The position numbers were made by a program, and so were the translations under genes. Below, one piece after another: positions 62,601 through 64,000 of a stretch of DNA of 64,000 bases. Origin of the DNA: Leishmania martiniquensis (taxonomy: Eukaryota > Euglenozoa > Kinetoplastea > Trypanosomatida > Trypanosomatidae). Under the pieces are notes generated by a model, which worked only from the letters and a program-made list of their open reading frames with translations, had not been told where the DNA came from and did not search any database. Every line of letters starts with the position of its first letter. The stretch's first letter is position 1. The DNA lies in contig NC_090166.1 of NCBI RefSeq assembly GCF_017916325.1, positions 537,001 to 601,000 on the forward strand, given 5' to 3'.

Positions 62601-64000
62601 AGAAATAGCGTACACTGGCCAGGGTTCTGCATGTGGTGACGGCGAACGTGCGACGGGCATACGGCAGAGAGACAGTGCAAGCACAGAAAGGCGGCTGGAC
62701 GCCGATGGCAACGACTGCAGTGGTCGTAAAGGTCATTCGCATCGTATCGGCTACAATCTGGTCCTTTAAAATCTTTTGCAATGAAGGCTGCATCGCAGCG
62801 GCACGCACCATCGTTAGCTTCATCGTCGCCTGCGTCGTAGCCGCTCTTCGCCTTCGGTTCATCTTCTTTGTGCTCATGCCTCGCCGTGAAACTCACTTGG
62901 TCGTCTGGCAACATATGCGCGTGCCGCTCGTACCGGCCAACTTCGTCCTCCGGGTCCATTAGCATAACGCCCGCAGCGGCGTCGAAGACGAGCCGCGCCG
63001 CCACCTTTGCATCGCTCGAGCCCTGCGGGTACCCCTCCTCATCTGCCGGATCCACGTTGTACGCACTGGCCACAGTTCCGAAGGTAAAGTCCTCTGGTTC
63101 GAGGCGCGTCGTGCCGGAGGCTTGCGCCGGTGTGCGGCGGAACTGACTGCACGACAGCGACGAAGATGCTTTCGCGTCGGCGCTGCAGTGGGCATCCGGC
63201 AGCACCACAAGGCCACTCGGCCGCGCGCCAACGGTGTTGCCGCTGGCGCACATAGAGAAACTGTTTTTTGGAGTCAGCAGCGTCGGTATCATGAGGCTGC
63301 TGTTGGCAGCCCCCACGTACGGCGAGCCGGCGCGTACGGGTGTCGAGCTGAAGTCGACGGTAGGCGAGGCGTAGCGTGGCTGCGGGTCGCTGCAAGGCGT
63401 CGTGCTCGGCGTCGCCTTTCTCTTCTTGTCGAGAGCACCACAAGACAGGGAGCAGTGGCGGTGCCTTCCGTCACAGTCGCTCTTCAAGGTGCTGCTGCTG
63501 GCGTTCGTGTTGCTGTTCGGCGACGCAGGGAGGGTAAGCGGCATGGGCGACGCCGCGTCTGGCACGAGCTCGTACCGAGGCAGGAAGACGTGCTCGACCG
63601 ATGCCCACATGCCCACCGTGCGGCGCTGTGCAGCATCTCCCTCTTCGTCTTCGGCCGCGGTGGCGGCCGCAACCGCGTCAGCTTTGGCCCGACTTCCGCG
63701 GCAGCGACGCAACTGCTTTGCCGTGGTCTCTCCAAGGAAGTCGTGCTCCTCGTTCGAAGCGCCATACTCATCGCTGCCTTTCTGCTCCCATAGTGTATCA
63801 TCGTCGTCGTCATCGATGTCTGCCTTGCCGGACCTGTTTCCTGCATCATCGTTCACGGAAGCATCTGTCTGTGAAAAGAGCACTGTCGACTCCTTCTCTT
63901 TGCTGTCACTCTCTGCGTCTGTGCGCCGCCGCCGTCGCCGACCACCGCCGCCGCCGCCGCGGCGCCAGCCATGATGCGAGGCTGCCTCGCTCCCCCGGCG
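59624..64000 (-). CDS. Zinc-finger (UBP-type-like) plus PP2C-family protein phosphatase; N-terminus outside window
   Basis: The frame is open from the window edge to the stop at 59624 (1458 residues in view). No ATG occurs in its first 200 nt, so the start lies beyond 64000. An acidic, low-complexity N-terminus leads to a Cys/His cluster at about 62719-62537 (CSRC, CLHC, CPSHVRRHH, WCERCQQF). This fits a ZnF-UBP or B-box-like finger, which typically binds ubiquitin ends or proteins. A Ser/Pro linker follows, then a PP2C domain with GWRTTQEDA (about 61910-61885), FDGHGG (61528-61514), GCTACVVG, ANIGDSGAAF, SVKHRVSDEEE, ALGDFDFK, CDGVWD (60109-60095) and the terminal DNCSLIIV. All metal-binding Asp motifs of PP2C are present, so it should be an active Mg/Mn-dependent Ser/Thr phosphatase. 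A Ser/Ala-rich insert of nearly 300 residues lies between the DGHGG and EMLRQYF segments. No signal peptide is visible. Confidence 0.88.
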   Translation of the reverse strand, partial: RRGSEAASHHGWRRGGGGGGRRRRRRTDAESDSKEKESTVLFSQTDASVNDDAGNRSGKADIDDDDDDTLWEQKGSDEYGASNEEHDFLGETTAKQLRRCRGSRAKADAVAAATAAEDEEGDAAQRRTVGMWASVEHVFLPRYELVPDAASPMPLTLPASPNSNTNASSSTLKSDCDGRHRHCSLSCGALDKKRKATPSTTPCSDPQPRYASPTVDFSSTPVRAGSPYVGAANSSLMIPTLLTPKNSFSMCASGNTVGARPSGLVVLPDAHCSADAKASSSLSCSQFRRTPAQASGTTRLEPEDFTFGTVASAYNVDPADEEGYPQGSSDAKVAARLVFDAAAGVMLMDPEDEVGRYERHAHMLPDDQVSFTARHEHKEDEPKAKSGYDAGDDEANDGACRCDAAFIAKDFKGPDCSRYDANDLYDHCSRCHRRPAAFLCLHCLSAVCPSHVRRHHMQNPGQCTLFLNLLDIMNSFDRIFWCERCQQFTWKHTEVYDALVDQIAFTRGTYLKQPARDIHCVGYEVRLKDLTASTLERRAPAPVGSTATHACANFTHTMPPAAPLDRELSGLSLPLAAQLVASPPATEGFVASEASAAPASKLQPIPSASALSTGDAQLLMGADVGIFGLSPESPSSRSAQARLRPNPFFGSSPSQLPVRSPMQQFLSRDLLELSLGNTVTVGEPVTKLCALGASVQGWRTTQEDAEAVFLVDIPAITEEVVNRKELRAVAAAASRKAQEALDGGNGAHRDSSSTAYDNCNCSTSRTSENPPHFESTLRASDRGAHGGRPAATEEDAAAAAFEAAKEEVETTPRETIPMAVFCMFDGHGGDAVAKLAARHFEAHLRRAIEGTRPDDVRARALLFFLKAETDSAAATGASAPWLPPSVTAVPTRDGTFSYVAHGAAFMNTPASPATAATGAAPSSPASLDAASARMPLSHLSSPFQRASGVANMLASGDCFAVKLSDTHGDEAALLPKSTGTPPTLAGELRGASATGSLSVLVPITHESLRLHVAGGALGIAGASVRGAPLASESASAAVGSKFWHSPHTRADGFLTAHSHVSNSHFSDRNRRSGATLDAWEAVEEPLPEMISVAAGVASPRTGALKSRSVASAEDLRRGSCFSVSPSLAAGSVAVCPSPAAVVSIPEMEMLRQYFASIMEDALISLDDYLRSTPEGVRGDYNCVGCTACVVGITANFVLCANIGDSGAAFYTKDRMQVISVKHRVSDEEEQTRIRAAGYAVVNDRIEGMSAVPRALGDFDFKQCGGRGPKEQAVSAVPDVTIMPVPNDTDRWGIVLACDGVWDTATLHQVHVALTNTVNDLAVSGSAMDAVLRGAELYQHHLRGPVAAIGDSPQGSPPGSPPGAGRSLHNNRSSASDQKAPSPVKRDSFASKAGTEDSIISSYEDDDEGAVPRLSQVDAILLTAAAGVFAQCVAPEDNDEGIGLDNCSLIIVERRNVQE

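Noticed and set aside
63881..63883. Start of the PP2C protein at a GTG
   Set aside because: Not an ATG, and the frame stays open to the window edge. The true start is outside.

Overview
The window looks like nuclear DNA of a trypanosomatid, most likely Leishmania or a close relative in the Leishmaniinae. The evidence is GC-rich sequence, every convincing gene on one strand (minus), no introns needed, long intergenic stretches rich in poly-purine/poly-pyrimidine tracts and CA/TG microsatellites, and a cluster of PSA-2-type leucine-rich-repeat (LRR) surface antigens beside an ABCC transporter. All genes fit one polycistronic unit read from position 64000 towards 1. The species cannot be fixed from the sequence alone.

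In transcription order (right to left): a zinc-finger plus PP2C phosphatase whose N-terminus runs off the window (59624-64000); a 1389-residue low-complexity protein of unknown function (53442-57611); a large LRR protein (47269-51444, possibly starting further upstream in another frame); a PSA-like type I membrane protein with two LRR ectodomains, broken by two single-base frameshifts (40739-43010); an unrecognised protein of about 1036 residues lying in three frames (34200-37310); a short PSA-like protein with no stalk or anchor (30672-31604); two PSA-like GPI-anchored proteins with very long Thr-rich stalks (17968-20919 and 11254-13050); and an ABCC half-transporter pair, probably PRP1/ABCC7, whose C-terminus runs off the window (1-4855).

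The four PSA-like genes share one scaffold: signal peptide, cysteine-containing N-cap, LRRs of about 24 residues with the LxGxLPxxW core, and a C-cap with an FCGCVP or LCGCVP motif. They differ mainly in what follows the cap: a 27-nt satellite, a 30-nt satellite, nothing, or a second LRR domain plus a membrane helix and cytoplasmic tail. They form a modular surface-protein cluster.

Intergenic DNA is unusually long around this cluster (up to 9.75 kb) and holds a 434-bp direct repeat in two nearly identical copies, a diverged 105-nt repeat pair, and compound inverted CA/TA/TG microsatellites. I found no convincing tRNA, rRNA or CRISPR. Five apparent frameshifts in three genes mean that either the assembly has indel errors or part of the locus is decaying.
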